IMG/VR virus record: IMGVR_UViG_3300032087_006376
Coordinates: 1 to 64,000 of that record
Source: a virus
Strand: one strand, 5' to 3'
Length of the DNA stretch: 64,000 nucleotides
Below the pieces are notes generated by a model that was given only the letters and a program-made list of their open reading frames with translations, was not told the DNA's origin and ran no database searches. Shown here in pieces: positions 42,286 through 50,543 of the stretch (positions are counted from its first letter, which is position 1; every line of letters starts with the position of its first letter). Both the position numbers and the translations under genes were made by a program.

Positions 42286-44181
42286 ATGAGAAAGAAAAAA
42301 ATATTAATCCATAGTAATTTTTGCAAAATGTTTACTGGTTTTGGTAAACACAAAAAAAACCTATTAAAGTATTTATATAAAACAGGTAAATATGAGTTAA
42401 TTGAACTTAGCAACGGATCTCCTTGGAGTTCCCCTAAAGTTAAATCTACACCATGGGAATCTTATGGCTCTTTGCCAGATGATCTAGAAACTCAAAAAGA
42501 AATTGCTTCTGATGAATCAAGAAAACATGGTGCTTCTTATGGTTCAGAAATGATTGATAAAGCTATATATGAACTCAAACCTGACGTGTATTTAGGGATA
42601 GAAGATATCTGGGCTTTTAGAGGTTTTTTCGATAAGCCATGGTGGAACAAAGTTCACTGCATTATTCACACCACATTAGACAGTTTGCCAATTTTACCAG
42701 ACGCCGTAGAAGCTGCAGACAAAATCAAAAATTATTACGTTTGGGCTTCTTTTGCTGAAAAAGCTTTAAATAAGATCGGACACAACCATGTAAAAACTAT
42801 AAGAGGTAGCATTGAAACTCAAAATTTCTTTAGATTCGACAATCAAGATAGAAACAAGTTGAGAAATTTTTTCGGTACCCAAGACAATTTCATCATAGGG
42901 TTTGTGTTTAGAAATCAATTGAGAAAATCTGTTCCAAATCTTTTAGATGGATTTAAAATCTTCACACAAAATAACCCGGACGCTAAAGCCAAACTTCTAC
43001 TCCACACTCATTGGTCTGAGGGGTGGGATATTTTAAAACTTTTAAAAGAAAAGAATATAGAAAGAACTGACATTTTAACAACATATTTTTGCTCCAGCTG
43101 CAATAGGTATGATATTAAATCATTTGAAGGCCAAAAAATTAAATGTAAATTTTGCCATCAAAATAATTCAAGCGAAACAACTAATGTGAAAAACGGAGTA
43201 GATGAAAGACAGTTGAATGAAATTTATAATTTGATGGATGTTTATTGCCATCCCTTTACTTCCGGTGGTCAAGAACTACCGATTCAAGAAGCTAAATTAA
43301 CAGAACTAGTAACTTTAGTAACTAATTATAGCTGCGGAGAAGATTGTTGTACAGATGAAAGCGGAGGCTTACCTTTGGACTGGACTGAATACAGAGAGCC
43401 CGGAACTCAATTTATAAAAGCTACCACATCCCCTATAAGTATTAGCAGCCAAATTGAAAAAGTCTACAAAATGCCCGAAGAAGAAAAACGTAGCAAAGAA
43501 AAAAAATCCAGACAATTTGTTTTAGAAAATTACAGCATAGAAAAAATAGGTAAACAATTTGAAGATTTAATAGACTCGTTTTCAGATGTAGAGTTTGATT
43601 ACAAAAAAGAACAAGAAATAAGAAATATCCATTTTGAACCAGACAATTCACTTCCAGATAAAGAATGGGTTGAGTCTTTATATGAAAATATATTAGGTAA
43701 AAGCGATCCACAAGGAACTAAACACTGGATCCACAGGTTAAAAACTGATTTATCAAGATCTAAAGTTATTGATTATTTTACTAAGGTGGCGCTAAAAGAA
43801 AAATACTTAAATGATTTTGAAGAATTTTTACAAGAAATGGAGAATACTCCAGAAGAAAAAAGAATAGCTTACATAGAACCATTAGGAAGCGAAGAAGTTA
43901 TCATAGCAACTTCAGTGATTTCTTCAATAAAAAAACTTTACCCTGAACATTCTATTTATTTTTTCACCAAAACAGAAAACATGGGGCTGGTTGACGCTCA
44001 TCCAGACATTAAAAGAACTTTAAATTACATACCCAAAATAAACGACCCGTTATTCTTGGAGGGTAAAGGCGACAAAAAAGGGTGTTTCGATGTAGTGTAT
44101 GCTCCTCATTTGTCAATTAAAAATAATTATACCAGAAATAACAAAGATAAACTAGATTATACAACTTATGAATCTGAGTGA
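42286..44181 (+). CDS. Multidomain glycosyltransferase: GT4-like + DUF4214 + GT9-like start
   Basis: 631 aa. Residues ~1-430: GT-B enzyme (FCKMFTGFGKHKKNLLKYL, FVFRNQLRKSVPNLLDGF, PFTSGGQELPIQEAKLTELV) with an inserted Cys4 zinc ribbon CSSC...CKFC (~265-290). Residues ~460-515: DUF4214 (WVESLYENILGKSDPQGTKH). Residues ~525-631: the start of a GT9-like Rossmann fold (EEVIIATSVISSIKKLYPEH). The GT9-like part seems to continue in the next gene (14-bp overlap), so the two may be a split or fused heptosyltransferase-type enzyme. Preceded by RNA element A. Confidence 0.75.
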   Translation: MRKKKILIHSNFCKMFTGFGKHKKNLLKYLYKTGKYELIELSNGSPWSSPKVKSTPWESYGSLPDDLETQKEIASDESRKHGASYGSEMIDKAIYELKPDVYLGIEDIWAFRGFFDKPWWNKVHCIIHTTLDSLPILPDAVEAADKIKNYYVWASFAEKALNKIGHNHVKTIRGSIETQNFFRFDNQDRNKLRNFFGTQDNFIIGFVFRNQLRKSVPNLLDGFKIFTQNNPDAKAKLLLHTHWSEGWDILKLLKEKNIERTDILTTYFCSSCNRYDIKSFEGQKIKCKFCHQNNSSETTNVKNGVDERQLNEIYNLMDVYCHPFTSGGQELPIQEAKLTELVTLVTNYSCGEDCCTDESGGLPLDWTEYREPGTQFIKATTSPISISSQIEKVYKMPEEEKRSKEKKSRQFVLENYSIEKIGKQFEDLIDSFSDVEFDYKKEQEIRNIHFEPDNSLPDKEWVESLYENILGKSDPQGTKHWIHRLKTDLSRSKVIDYFTKVALKEKYLNDFEEFLQEMENTPEEKRIAYIEPLGSEEVIIATSVISSIKKLYPEHSIYFFTKTENMGLVDAHPDIKRTLNYIPKINDPLFLEGKGDKKGCFDVVYAPHLSIKNNYTRNNKDKLDYTTYESE

Positions 44182-45364
44182 AAAAATAGCTTTAGATTGC
44201 GGCGTTAAATTAAACAAACCTTTCGTAGATAAATTTTTCTATCCTGTTATTGATGAAAAATATATAGTGATTGATTCTCGAAGCACTTTTAAAGAAGGTG
44301 TGTATGACTATTACAAAGATGTCGTACAGCTAGTAGAACCTTATTTAAGTGAGAACAACATAGAAATATATCAATTTGCAGACGACTCTTCTATTAGAAT
44401 AAAGTCTAAAAAATGCTTTATTAAAATCAATAAAAAACAAGAAAACTACATCATAGATAAATCACAGTTAGTTGTATCTAATGAAAACTACACTTTGTAC
44501 ACAGCTTCGGCTCTAAACAAAAAATCAATTGGTCTTTATTCTGTATTCAACCCAAGCAGCAGAGCTCCTATTTGGAATAAAAACAATCAAGTAGTTTTAG
44601 AGTCTGATAGATTTGGCAACAAACCATCTTATAATACTTTATCAGAAAATCCTAAAGCTGTTAATCTAATTGATCCATATGAAGTAGCTAAAAATATTTT
44701 AGATAGCTTGAAAATTAAAAATGATTTAGATAAATATGATTTAGTTTTTCTAGGCAGAGATTATAACCAAAAAATCGTTGAAATAATTCCAGATTTTATG
44801 TCTGATGAAAATTTTCTAAAAAATCAGTCTATAAATTTAAGATTGGATTATGTAGATGATTTGGACGCTAAAGTTTTACTTTACTGGTTAAAAAACAGAA
44901 AAGTAAATATAATAACTAACAAAGATTTAAATATCGATCTACTGAAATCTTATAGAGAAAATATTGTGGCTGTCACGGCAATGGCCTCAGATAACATCAC
45001 AACTAATTTTATTAAACTTTGTAAATCTGTAGGAGTGAAAATAAATCTTTATTGCGACGACAAAGAAAAGTTTAAAGAATATAAATTTAAATTTCTAGAC
45101 TGGGAAGTTGAACAAGATTTTTCAGACGAAGAAATAATTCCTACTTTAGAAAAATTTTCAGAATCCTCAAAATACCATAGCTCTAAAATTATTTTATCTA
45201 AAGGCAAAAGATATACATGTAAAGCTGCTTTTCTGGCTGGAAAAACTCTTGACATGAACGGAAATGATGTTATATTGGATAAAGAATTCGAAAAAGAAAT
45301 TGAATTTTTCAAAATATTCAATGTAAACAATCATGCAAAAAATAAAACTTCAGTCAAGAAATGA
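44168..45364 (+). CDS. GT9-like glycosyltransferase-related protein
   Basis: 398 aa. YIVIDSRSTFKEGVYDYYKD and LVVSNENYTLYTASALNKKS followed by IGLYSVFNPSSRAPIW resemble the nucleotide-sugar half of GT9 (ADP-heptose:LPS) enzymes: Gly/Ser near the donor phosphate and a late P-x-x-x-A-P-x-W. The C-terminal third (~200-398) is a divergent alpha/beta domain. Starts within the end of the previous gene, whose C terminus looks like the missing first half. Function inferred. Confidence 0.55.
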   Translation: MNLSEKIALDCGVKLNKPFVDKFFYPVIDEKYIVIDSRSTFKEGVYDYYKDVVQLVEPYLSENNIEIYQFADDSSIRIKSKKCFIKINKKQENYIIDKSQLVVSNENYTLYTASALNKKSIGLYSVFNPSSRAPIWNKNNQVVLESDRFGNKPSYNTLSENPKAVNLIDPYEVAKNILDSLKIKNDLDKYDLVFLGRDYNQKIVEIIPDFMSDENFLKNQSINLRLDYVDDLDAKVLLYWLKNRKVNIITNKDLNIDLLKSYRENIVAVTAMASDNITTNFIKLCKSVGVKINLYCDDKEKFKEYKFKFLDWEVEQDFSDEEIIPTLEKFSESSKYHSSKIILSKGKRYTCKAAFLAGKTLDMNGNDVILDKEFEKEIEFFKIFNVNNHAKNKTSVKK

Positions 45365-46073
45365 GTTTGGTCTGCTTGAAAATGTAAACTACGAGCAGAA
45401 CGATGATGGGTCCGTCAACTGGAGAGCTATGGTAGCTCTTGAACATTTGTACCCAAATAAAGGATGGTTTCAGAAATTCAACAAGCCATTTCCTAAATCT
45501 GCTGAAGGTTTAGATGACAACCAATTACTAATTAAGCTTTCAGGAATCAAAGAGCTCGCTAAACTGAGAGGATTCACTGAAGTTAAATATGAAGTAATTA
45601 AATGTGAGCTTAACCACGTTGCTGTCAAATGCGGAATTACATGGATAGGTAATTATGAGTCAGAAGGAAAACCTGTATATTTTGAAGATATTGCTAACGC
45701 AACAGCACATAATACAAATGATTTCGCATTGAAATTTTTAGAAACTATAGCTGCAAATAGAGCTTTCGTAAGATGCGTTAGAAACTTTCTTAATGTCCAT
45801 ATTGTTGGGTGGGATGAAATTGATTCTTCCTCAAAAGATAGCTCAGAATTAATTGAAGAAATTACTGAAGCTACCTTACCTTCCGCTCAGAAAACACTTG
45901 AAAAAGCTGCAAGAAAAAAAGGGTATGATACATTTGATGAATTTAAAAGCTTCTTGAGAGATATGTGGAAATCAGAAAAATATCAAAATGAAGATGTCAA
46001 AACTTGGGGTGGTTACTTTGACATCCCCGCTTCAGACTCAAGAAAACTGATGGTACTTTTAAAGAAAAGCTAA
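45333..46073 (+). CDS. Putative recombination mediator/annealing-type protein (Rad52/Erf-like?)
   Basis: 246 aa. LSGIKELAKLRGFTEVKYEV and TNDFALKFLETIAANRAFVR resemble the beta-sheet plus E-T-x-A-x-x-R-A helix of Rad52/Erf-type annealing proteins. The C-terminal ~75 residues form a separate helical domain (KTLEKAARKKGYDTFDEFKS). No cysteine motif. An uncharacterised phage family is equally possible. In an operon with dUTPase. Confidence 0.4.
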   Translation: MQKIKLQSRNEFGLLENVNYEQNDDGSVNWRAMVALEHLYPNKGWFQKFNKPFPKSAEGLDDNQLLIKLSGIKELAKLRGFTEVKYEVIKCELNHVAVKCGITWIGNYESEGKPVYFEDIANATAHNTNDFALKFLETIAANRAFVRCVRNFLNVHIVGWDEIDSSSKDSSELIEEITEATLPSAQKTLEKAARKKGYDTFDEFKSFLRDMWKSEKYQNEDVKTWGGYFDIPASDSRKLMVLLKKS

Positions 46074-46074
46074 T

Positions 46075-46503
46075 ATGAAAATCGAGATTAAAAAACTTTC
46101 TGAAAACGCCACACTTCCTACTCAAGGCTCTGAATACGCTGCTGGTTATGATTTATACGCAGCTGAACAAGGCGTTGTTCCCTCTGAATGCAGACTTTTG
46201 ATTAAGACTAACATTTCTGTTTCTATTCCTGATGGTTATTATGGAAGAATCGCTCCTCGTTCTGGTCTCGCATATAAGAGTGGTATTGACGTGATGGCCG
46301 GTGTAATTGATGCAGATTATCGTGGAGATATTGGAGTTATTTTATATAATACAGATGTAAAAGATTTCGAATTCCAAAAAGGAGATAGAATCGCTCAGTT
46401 AATTATCGAAAAATGTCATAAGGTTGAATGGCAAGAAGTTTCTGAGCTTGAAGATTCAGTTAGGTCAGATGGAGGATTCGGATCAACAGGAGTTAGTAAA
46501 TGA
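46075..46503 (+). CDS. dut: dUTP diphosphatase (trimeric)
   Basis: 142 aa with all five dUTPase motifs: AAGYDLYAA (I), GRIAPRSGLAYKSG (II), GVIDADYRGDIGVIL (III, uracil pocket Asp/Tyr), KGDRIAQLII (IV) and a C-terminal R-x-D-G-G-F-G-S-T-G (V). Complete. Converts dUTP to dUMP, feeding ThyX encoded 1 kb downstream. Confidence 0.95.
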   Translation: MKIEIKKLSENATLPTQGSEYAAGYDLYAAEQGVVPSECRLLIKTNISVSIPDGYYGRIAPRSGLAYKSGIDVMAGVIDADYRGDIGVILYNTDVKDFEFQKGDRIAQLIIEKCHKVEWQEVSELEDSVRSDGGFGSTGVSK

Positions 46504-46763
46504 TGAAAGAACAACATCTTAGGAAAATTATCGACAAACAGTTTAAAATTGCTAAAGTTGATTTGAAGTTCGAGGATGTGTGCGAAAACAAAATACCAAA
46601 CTGGTATAAGAAATACACATGCACTGAAGAAGAAAATAAAAAGTGGGTCACTTGGATGAAGAAGTACATCAAAGATAATTTAAAAATGACTAATGATAGA
46701 GCCCACATTCAAGCTGCTTGGATCAATATGAATTATGGTCTAAAAGTTAAGAAACAGAAATGA
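46500..46763 (+). CDS. Unknown phage protein, 87 aa
   Basis: Basic, helical. WYKKYTCTEEENKKWVTWMK followed by KYIKDNLKMTNDRAHIQAAW suggests an amphipathic helical bundle. Start overlaps the dut stop (ATGA-type). No family recognised; a DNA-related role would be a guess. Confidence 0.6.
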   Translation: MMKEQHLRKIIDKQFKIAKVDLKFEDVCENKIPNWYKKYTCTEEENKKWVTWMKKYIKDNLKMTNDRAHIQAAWINMNYGLKVKKQK

Positions 46764-47095
46764 AAATATCTTCTCCTTGCACTGGTTTTTGCAAATTCGA
46801 AAATGATGTTTGCACAGTGTGTTGGAGAACAAAAGAACATCTTTTAAATTGGCCCCGATATACAGAAGAGGAAAGACTTGAAATAATGAGCGACTTACAA
46901 GCAAATAAGGCCAAATATTTTGAAGAAGTTTTGTCATTTCTTGATCAATATAAAAATGCTCGTCGTCAACTATTTGAGGAAATGTGTAATAAATTAAATG
47001 TGTCTTATGAACATAAATACGCATTTTTTAATTACTGCCTGAACGGTCACGCAATTGACGAGTGGCCAGACATTCTCAACAAATATTTAAAATGA
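46760..47095 (+). CDS. DUF1289-type Cys-rich protein
   Basis: 111 aa. SPCTGFCKFENDVCTVCWRT followed by KEHLLNWPRYTEEERLEIM is the DUF1289 signature (C-x-G-x-C...C-x-x-C-x-R-T-x-x-E-x-x-x-W-x-x-x-S/T-x-x-E-R). A C-terminal helical extension of ~65 residues is specific to this protein. Four Cys could hold Zn or an Fe-S cluster. Role unknown. Confidence 0.8.
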   Translation: MKISSPCTGFCKFENDVCTVCWRTKEHLLNWPRYTEEERLEIMSDLQANKAKYFEEVLSFLDQYKNARRQLFEEMCNKLNVSYEHKYAFFNYCLNGHAIDEWPDILNKYLK

Positions 47096-47322
47096 GCGCA
47101 GGTAAAGGAGACAAACCTCGTAATTGTTTTAGCTCTTCGTTTAAAAATAACTACGATGAAATTAACTGGGGAGAACAGCAGAATAAAAATTCAAACAGCA
47201 GTATTGAATTTAAAAAAGATAAAAACTTTAAAATTCTAGAAAATAAAACTTGCCCTCAGTGCAATAATGCAGTAAGGTTTAACTTCAAAGCTTGCGGAAG
47301 TTGCGGATATGTCTTTAGATAA
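47092..47322 (+). CDS. Zinc-ribbon protein, 76 aa
   Basis: Start taken at the ATG 47092 overlapping the previous stop; MSAGKGDKPRNCFSSSFKNN. The C-terminal CPQCNNAVRFNFKACGSCGY is a treble-clef/zinc-ribbon with two CxxC knuckles. N-terminal part basic and Ser/Asn-rich. Likely nucleic-acid or protein binding; unknown target. Confidence 0.65.
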   Translation: MSAGKGDKPRNCFSSSFKNNYDEINWGEQQNKNSNSSIEFKKDKNFKILENKTCPQCNNAVRFNFKACGSCGYVFR

Positions 47323-47518
47323 AATACTTGAAAAATATAAGAAAAAATCGGAGCAAAATTTGAATAAGTTATTAACAGAATACTGGACTTGTCAATATTG
47401 CGGTGAAGATACTTCCAAAGAACTAAAAAGTGAATTGTCTGGACCAGACCATTGGGATTGTATTTTGAACGCAATTATTGTAGATGATAAAAAAATAGAT
47501 AATGAACAACAAAGTTGA
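47309..47518 (+). CDS. Small protein with CxxC knuckle, 69 aa
   Basis: Helical N-terminus KILEKYKKKSEQNLNKLL, then YWTCQYCGEDTSKEL and a later HWDC, which together may bind one zinc (C-x-x-C ... H-x-x-C). Overlaps both neighbours by 14-17 bp. No family recognised. Confidence 0.55.
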   Translation: MSLDKILEKYKKKSEQNLNKLLTEYWTCQYCGEDTSKELKSELSGPDHWDCILNAIIVDDKKIDNEQQS

Positions 47519-48122
47519 ATTAATTGGTTACTACGGAGATGATCTTGTTCATGCTTGCTCAGCTTGGACATCAACAAGCAGGGATTTAAATGAAGATAAA
47601 ATTAAAAGAGTGGGCAAGCTCCTTGATATGCTTGCTAGCAACGGTCATCATACTCCTTTTGAAAAGTCTTCTCTTCATTTTCTTGTGGATACTGACATTG
47701 CTAGTCACATCCACTTGCTTAAGCATCGCATTGGTGTCTCTATTAATGGAGAAAGCGCAAGGTATAAAGAAATCAAGGAAGACAAATATATTATCCCCGA
47801 AGATTGGCCCACAAAGTGGCAAGAAAAATTGCGAGACTATTCAAATAAAGGAAATGAATTATATCACGAAGTCATCAAAGATCTTGAAGAATCACTTGGA
47901 AGAAAACGAGTAAAAGAGTCAGCTAGATTTTTTAAAACATACAACTCACAAATTTGTGCGGATGTTATGTTTAACTGGAGATCTTTTTATCATTTCTTAA
48001 ATTTAAGAAACAAACCTGATGCCCAGAAAGAAATTAGAGATATAGCTTTTGAAATGCTTGAGCTTGTTAAAAATATTGAAGGTAACCCTTTTGAACACAC
48101 AATAAAAGCTTTTAAACTTTAA
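47502..48122 (+). CDS. thyX: Flavin-dependent thymidylate synthase
   Basis: 206 aa. KHRIGVSINGESARYKEI is the ThyX signature (R-H-R-x7-S, here with Lys in the first position), GHHTPFEKSSLHFLV the FAD/dUMP-binding block, and NWRSFYHFLNLRNKPDAQKE the C-terminal dUMP/FAD site. FAD- and folate-dependent dTMP synthesis. Transcription ends at the terminator 30 bp downstream. Confidence 0.93.
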   Translation: MNNKVELIGYYGDDLVHACSAWTSTSRDLNEDKIKRVGKLLDMLASNGHHTPFEKSSLHFLVDTDIASHIHLLKHRIGVSINGESARYKEIKEDKYIIPEDWPTKWQEKLRDYSNKGNELYHEVIKDLEESLGRKRVKESARFFKTYNSQICADVMFNWRSFYHFLNLRNKPDAQKEIRDIAFEMLELVKNIEGNPFEHTIKAFKL

Positions 48123-48150
48123 CCCCACTCAGGTAACCCAAGCAGCATGA

Positions 48151-48187
48151 AGCCACCCTCTTTTTAAGGGGGTGGCTTTCTTTTTTG
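48151..48187 (+). terminator. Intrinsic terminator after thyX
   Basis: GCCACCC...GGGTGGC stem (with extra G) over an ~11-nt loop, followed by TTTCTTTTTT. Confidence 0.9.
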
Positions 48188-48195
48188 TGTTTATA

Positions 48196-48211
48196 AGTGT
48201 AAATAATATTG
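48196..48211 (+). promoter_or_regulatory. Late-type promoter motif of the lysis genes
   Basis: AGTGTAAATAATATTG directly before the ATG at 48212 and right after the thyX terminator, so it begins a new transcription unit (lysis plus signalling genes). Confidence 0.6.
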
Positions 48212-48643
48212 ATGGTACCTCCAGAATTAATTTCTATGGCCTTTGGAAGCCTTTCTGGCTTCATATTTAAGTTTATGGCTCAAAGAGCTAAAGAGAAAGC
48301 TGAGATGCTTAAAATGGCTCTTAAAACACAACAAGCGAATGAGGACGCTCATAACGCTGCTGTTCAACGCGTATCAGTCGATGGCGGTAAGTGGGTTAGG
48401 CGACTGATAGTCGTTTCAACTTTATTCGGGGTAATTATTGCTCCATTTTTTCTCGCATTATTAAATGAACCATTATACGTACAAATAGCAGAAACAAAAA
48501 GATCATATTTGTTTGGCTTATTTGGTGGCGGAACTGATAATTATTTTGTAAGAGTTGATGGATATTTAATGATTCCAGAGGTCAGGCAAACTTTAACGGC
48601 TATAGTAGGCTTTTATTTCGGTAGTTCAGTAGTAAAATCATGA
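48212..48643 (+). CDS. Putative holin (3-TM, GTA-holin-like)
   Basis: 143 aa from ATG 48212 (a TTG one codon earlier is less likely). Hydrophobic segments at ~5-22 (weak), ~63-85 (RLIVVSTLFGVIIAPFFLAL) and ~125-143 (TLTAIVGFYFGSSVVKS), with a charged cytoplasmic helix between the first two (AQRAKEKAEMLKMALKTQQ). The K-W-V-R-R lead into the second segment and Gly-rich third segment fit the GTA_holin_3TM family. A lipoprotein gene overlaps its stop. No endolysin gene is adjacent. Confidence 0.65.
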   Translation: MVPPELISMAFGSLSGFIFKFMAQRAKEKAEMLKMALKTQQANEDAHNAAVQRVSVDGGKWVRRLIVVSTLFGVIIAPFFLALLNEPLYVQIAETKRSYLFGLFGGGTDNYFVRVDGYLMIPEVRQTLTAIVGFYFGSSVVKS

Positions 48644-48900
48644 TCAAGTATATTTTTTTAACGTTAACGCTAATTTTTATTTGTTCTTGTTCTACAGTCA
48701 GAGGCTTTAAAAAAAATGATGAACGAGTATTAATTCCCAAAAGAGCTGAAGCTCAAAATAGGTTTATAAGATCTGCTGATGAAAAACCTAATCCAGAAAA
48801 GCAAGTCTTATCACCACAAGCATTCACAAAGTGGACTTTATTTTCTAGCGCAGGTAGTTTTATGATATTTCAATTCTTAAGGTGGAAACATATAGTATAA
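48640..48900 (+). CDS. Small lipoprotein with C-terminal hydrophobic segment, candidate u-spanin
   Basis: 86 aa. N-terminal signal YIFLTLTLIFICSCS gives a lipobox-like I-C-S-C; a Cys at 16-18 would be lipidated. Periplasmic middle is charged and Pro-rich. The C-terminal FTKWTLFSSAGSFMIFQFLR is a marginal membrane span. Lipoprotein plus C-terminal span is the layout of unimolecular spanins, and it follows a holin with a 4-bp overlap. Assignment is inference. Confidence 0.5.
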   Translation: MIKYIFLTLTLIFICSCSTVRGFKKNDERVLIPKRAEAQNRFIRSADEKPNPEKQVLSPQAFTKWTLFSSAGSFMIFQFLRWKHIV

Positions 48901-48901
48901 A

Positions 48902-50086
48902 ATGGATATATTAAGAATAACTGGAGCAAAAAGTCTTTGGCACTATTTTAAATTCACATTTTCAGCTTGTTACCGCAAACAACTGCAGGTTGAAAAAGCC
49001 AAACAACAGCAGACATTAAACGAATTAATATTAAAAGATAAACTTCTTGAAGAAACAAGTCTTATTAGTAAAGCTGATGCTAAAGGTAGAATTACTTATG
49101 CAAATGATAAGTTTTTAAAAGTTACTGGGTACACTTTAGAAGAATGTATTGGCCAAGACCACAATATTGTTAACTCAGGTCATCACCCAAAAGAAGTATG
49201 GGTAGACATGTACAAAACTGTTGTTAAAGAAAAAAAGATTTGGCATCATCCATGTGTTGTTAATAAATCTAAAGATGGCAAACTTTATTATGTTAAATCG
49301 TGGATTCAAGGTGAATTTGATTTATCAGGTAAATTAAAAGGTTTTATAAGTATTAGGCACGACATCACAAGTTTAATAAATCAACAAAAAGAAATTTCTG
49401 AAAAAAATACTTACTTAGAACATGCCGCCAAAATTCTTCGCCACGACATGCATAGCGGTATAAACACTTACATTCCAAGAGGTGTTTCTTCTTTAAAAAG
49501 AAGGTTAACTGACGAAGCTATCAAAGAGCTTAAATTAGAAGCGCCATTAAAACTAATACAAGAAGGACTAACTCACACTCAAAAAGTCTATAAAGGCGTT
49601 TATGAATTTAGTAATTTAGTTAGACAAGATAATGAACTAAACAAAGAAAAAGTAGATTTAAAGGCTATACTTTTAGATTATTTATCTAGCACGTCTTATG
49701 CTGATCAAGTTTTGATTAACGACCTACCCACAATGCCAGTGAATGAAGCTTTATTTTGTACTGCAATAGATAATTTAATTCGAAATGGCTTAAAATACAA
49801 CGATTCTGACACTAAGAAAGTAGAAATATTCTATAGTAAAAGTACTCACGATCTTTTCATAGAAGACAACGGTAGAGGTTTAACTCAGAAAGATTTAGAA
49901 TTCTTAATGAAACCTTATACCAGAAAAGCTGATCAAAAAGAATCCGGTTCTGGTTTAGGATTAAATATATGTATAGCTATCTTAGAACAACACAATTTTA
50001 AAGTTTCATGCGAAAAGCTTCCGGCACCTTATACAGGCACAAGATTTAAAATAGATCTAGGAAAAATTTCAGAATATAAAATTTAA
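48902..50086 (+). CDS. PAS-domain sensor histidine kinase
   Basis: 394 aa, no membrane span, so cytoplasmic. A PAS domain at ~45-165 (ITYANDKFLKVTGYTLEECI, then a PAC block ending GFISIRHDIT). Phosphoacceptor H181 in ILRHDMHSGIN; ATPase domain with N box DNLIRNGLKYN (N291/N295), G1 EDNGRG (D322) and G2 GSGLGLN (349-354). All catalytic residues are present. It is followed by a response regulator gene 25 bp on. PAS ligand (redox, light, small molecule) cannot be read from sequence. Histidine kinases are very rare in phages. Confidence 0.9.
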   Translation: MDILRITGAKSLWHYFKFTFSACYRKQLQVEKAKQQQTLNELILKDKLLEETSLISKADAKGRITYANDKFLKVTGYTLEECIGQDHNIVNSGHHPKEVWVDMYKTVVKEKKIWHHPCVVNKSKDGKLYYVKSWIQGEFDLSGKLKGFISIRHDITSLINQQKEISEKNTYLEHAAKILRHDMHSGINTYIPRGVSSLKRRLTDEAIKELKLEAPLKLIQEGLTHTQKVYKGVYEFSNLVRQDNELNKEKVDLKAILLDYLSSTSYADQVLINDLPTMPVNEALFCTAIDNLIRNGLKYNDSDTKKVEIFYSKSTHDLFIEDNGRGLTQKDLEFLMKPYTRKADQKESGSGLGLNICIAILEQHNFKVSCEKLPAPYTGTRFKIDLGKISEYKI

Positions 50087-50100
50087 AGTGTAATAAATAA
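50087..50100 (+). promoter_or_regulatory. Late-type promoter motif AGTGTAATAAATAA
   Basis: Lies in the 25-bp gap between kinase and response regulator genes. Followed by AAAGG as a plausible ribosome-binding site before the ATG at 50112. Confidence 0.6.
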
Positions 50101-50111
50101 AAAGGTTTAAG

Positions 50112-50543
50112 ATGATAGATTCGATTTTATTAGTAGATGACGAAAATTTATTTCATTTGGTTTTTGAAGACGCTTGCAGTCTCTTAGATATAACTTTGAA
50201 TTTAAAAGCTTTAAGTAGCGCAGATCATGCTGAAGATTATTTTGCTAATCTTGTTAAAGAAAATAAAATTAAACCGGATTGTATATTTGTTGACTTAAAC
50301 ATTATTGGGTCTAGTTTTGACGGCATAGAACTAGTAAGAAGAATTAACTTCGAACACGGGGATGGGGTCGTAATTGGCATTATATCTAGCTCTGATGACG
50401 AGCAAGAACAAGCCAAAGCCTTAAAAGCTGGTGCTCAATTCTGGATTATCAAATCAGATGAAATCGAACCTCGACTAGAAGATTTCACTAAAGATTTCGA
50501 TGGGTATAAATCGAGAACAGCTCCTTTTAAGGTTTATAAATGA
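50112..50543 (+). CDS. Stand-alone response regulator (REC only)
   Basis: 143 aa CheY-like receiver with no output domain. ILLVDDEN gives the acidic pocket D9/D10, D61 in IFVDLN is the phosphoacceptor, S92 in IISSSDD and K114 in IIKSD complete the site. Residues 67-73 (SSFDGIE) follow the usual P-x-x-D-G-x-E turn, lacking the Pro. Expected to be phosphorylated by the upstream kinase. Its output must be by protein contact; the membrane protein and cyclase downstream are natural candidates. Start overlap of next gene: 4 bp. Confidence 0.9.
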   Translation: MIDSILLVDDENLFHLVFEDACSLLDITLNLKALSSADHAEDYFANLVKENKIKPDCIFVDLNIIGSSFDGIELVRRINFEHGDGVVIGIISSSDDEQEQAKALKAGAQFWIIKSDEIEPRLEDFTKDFDGYKSRTAPFKVYK

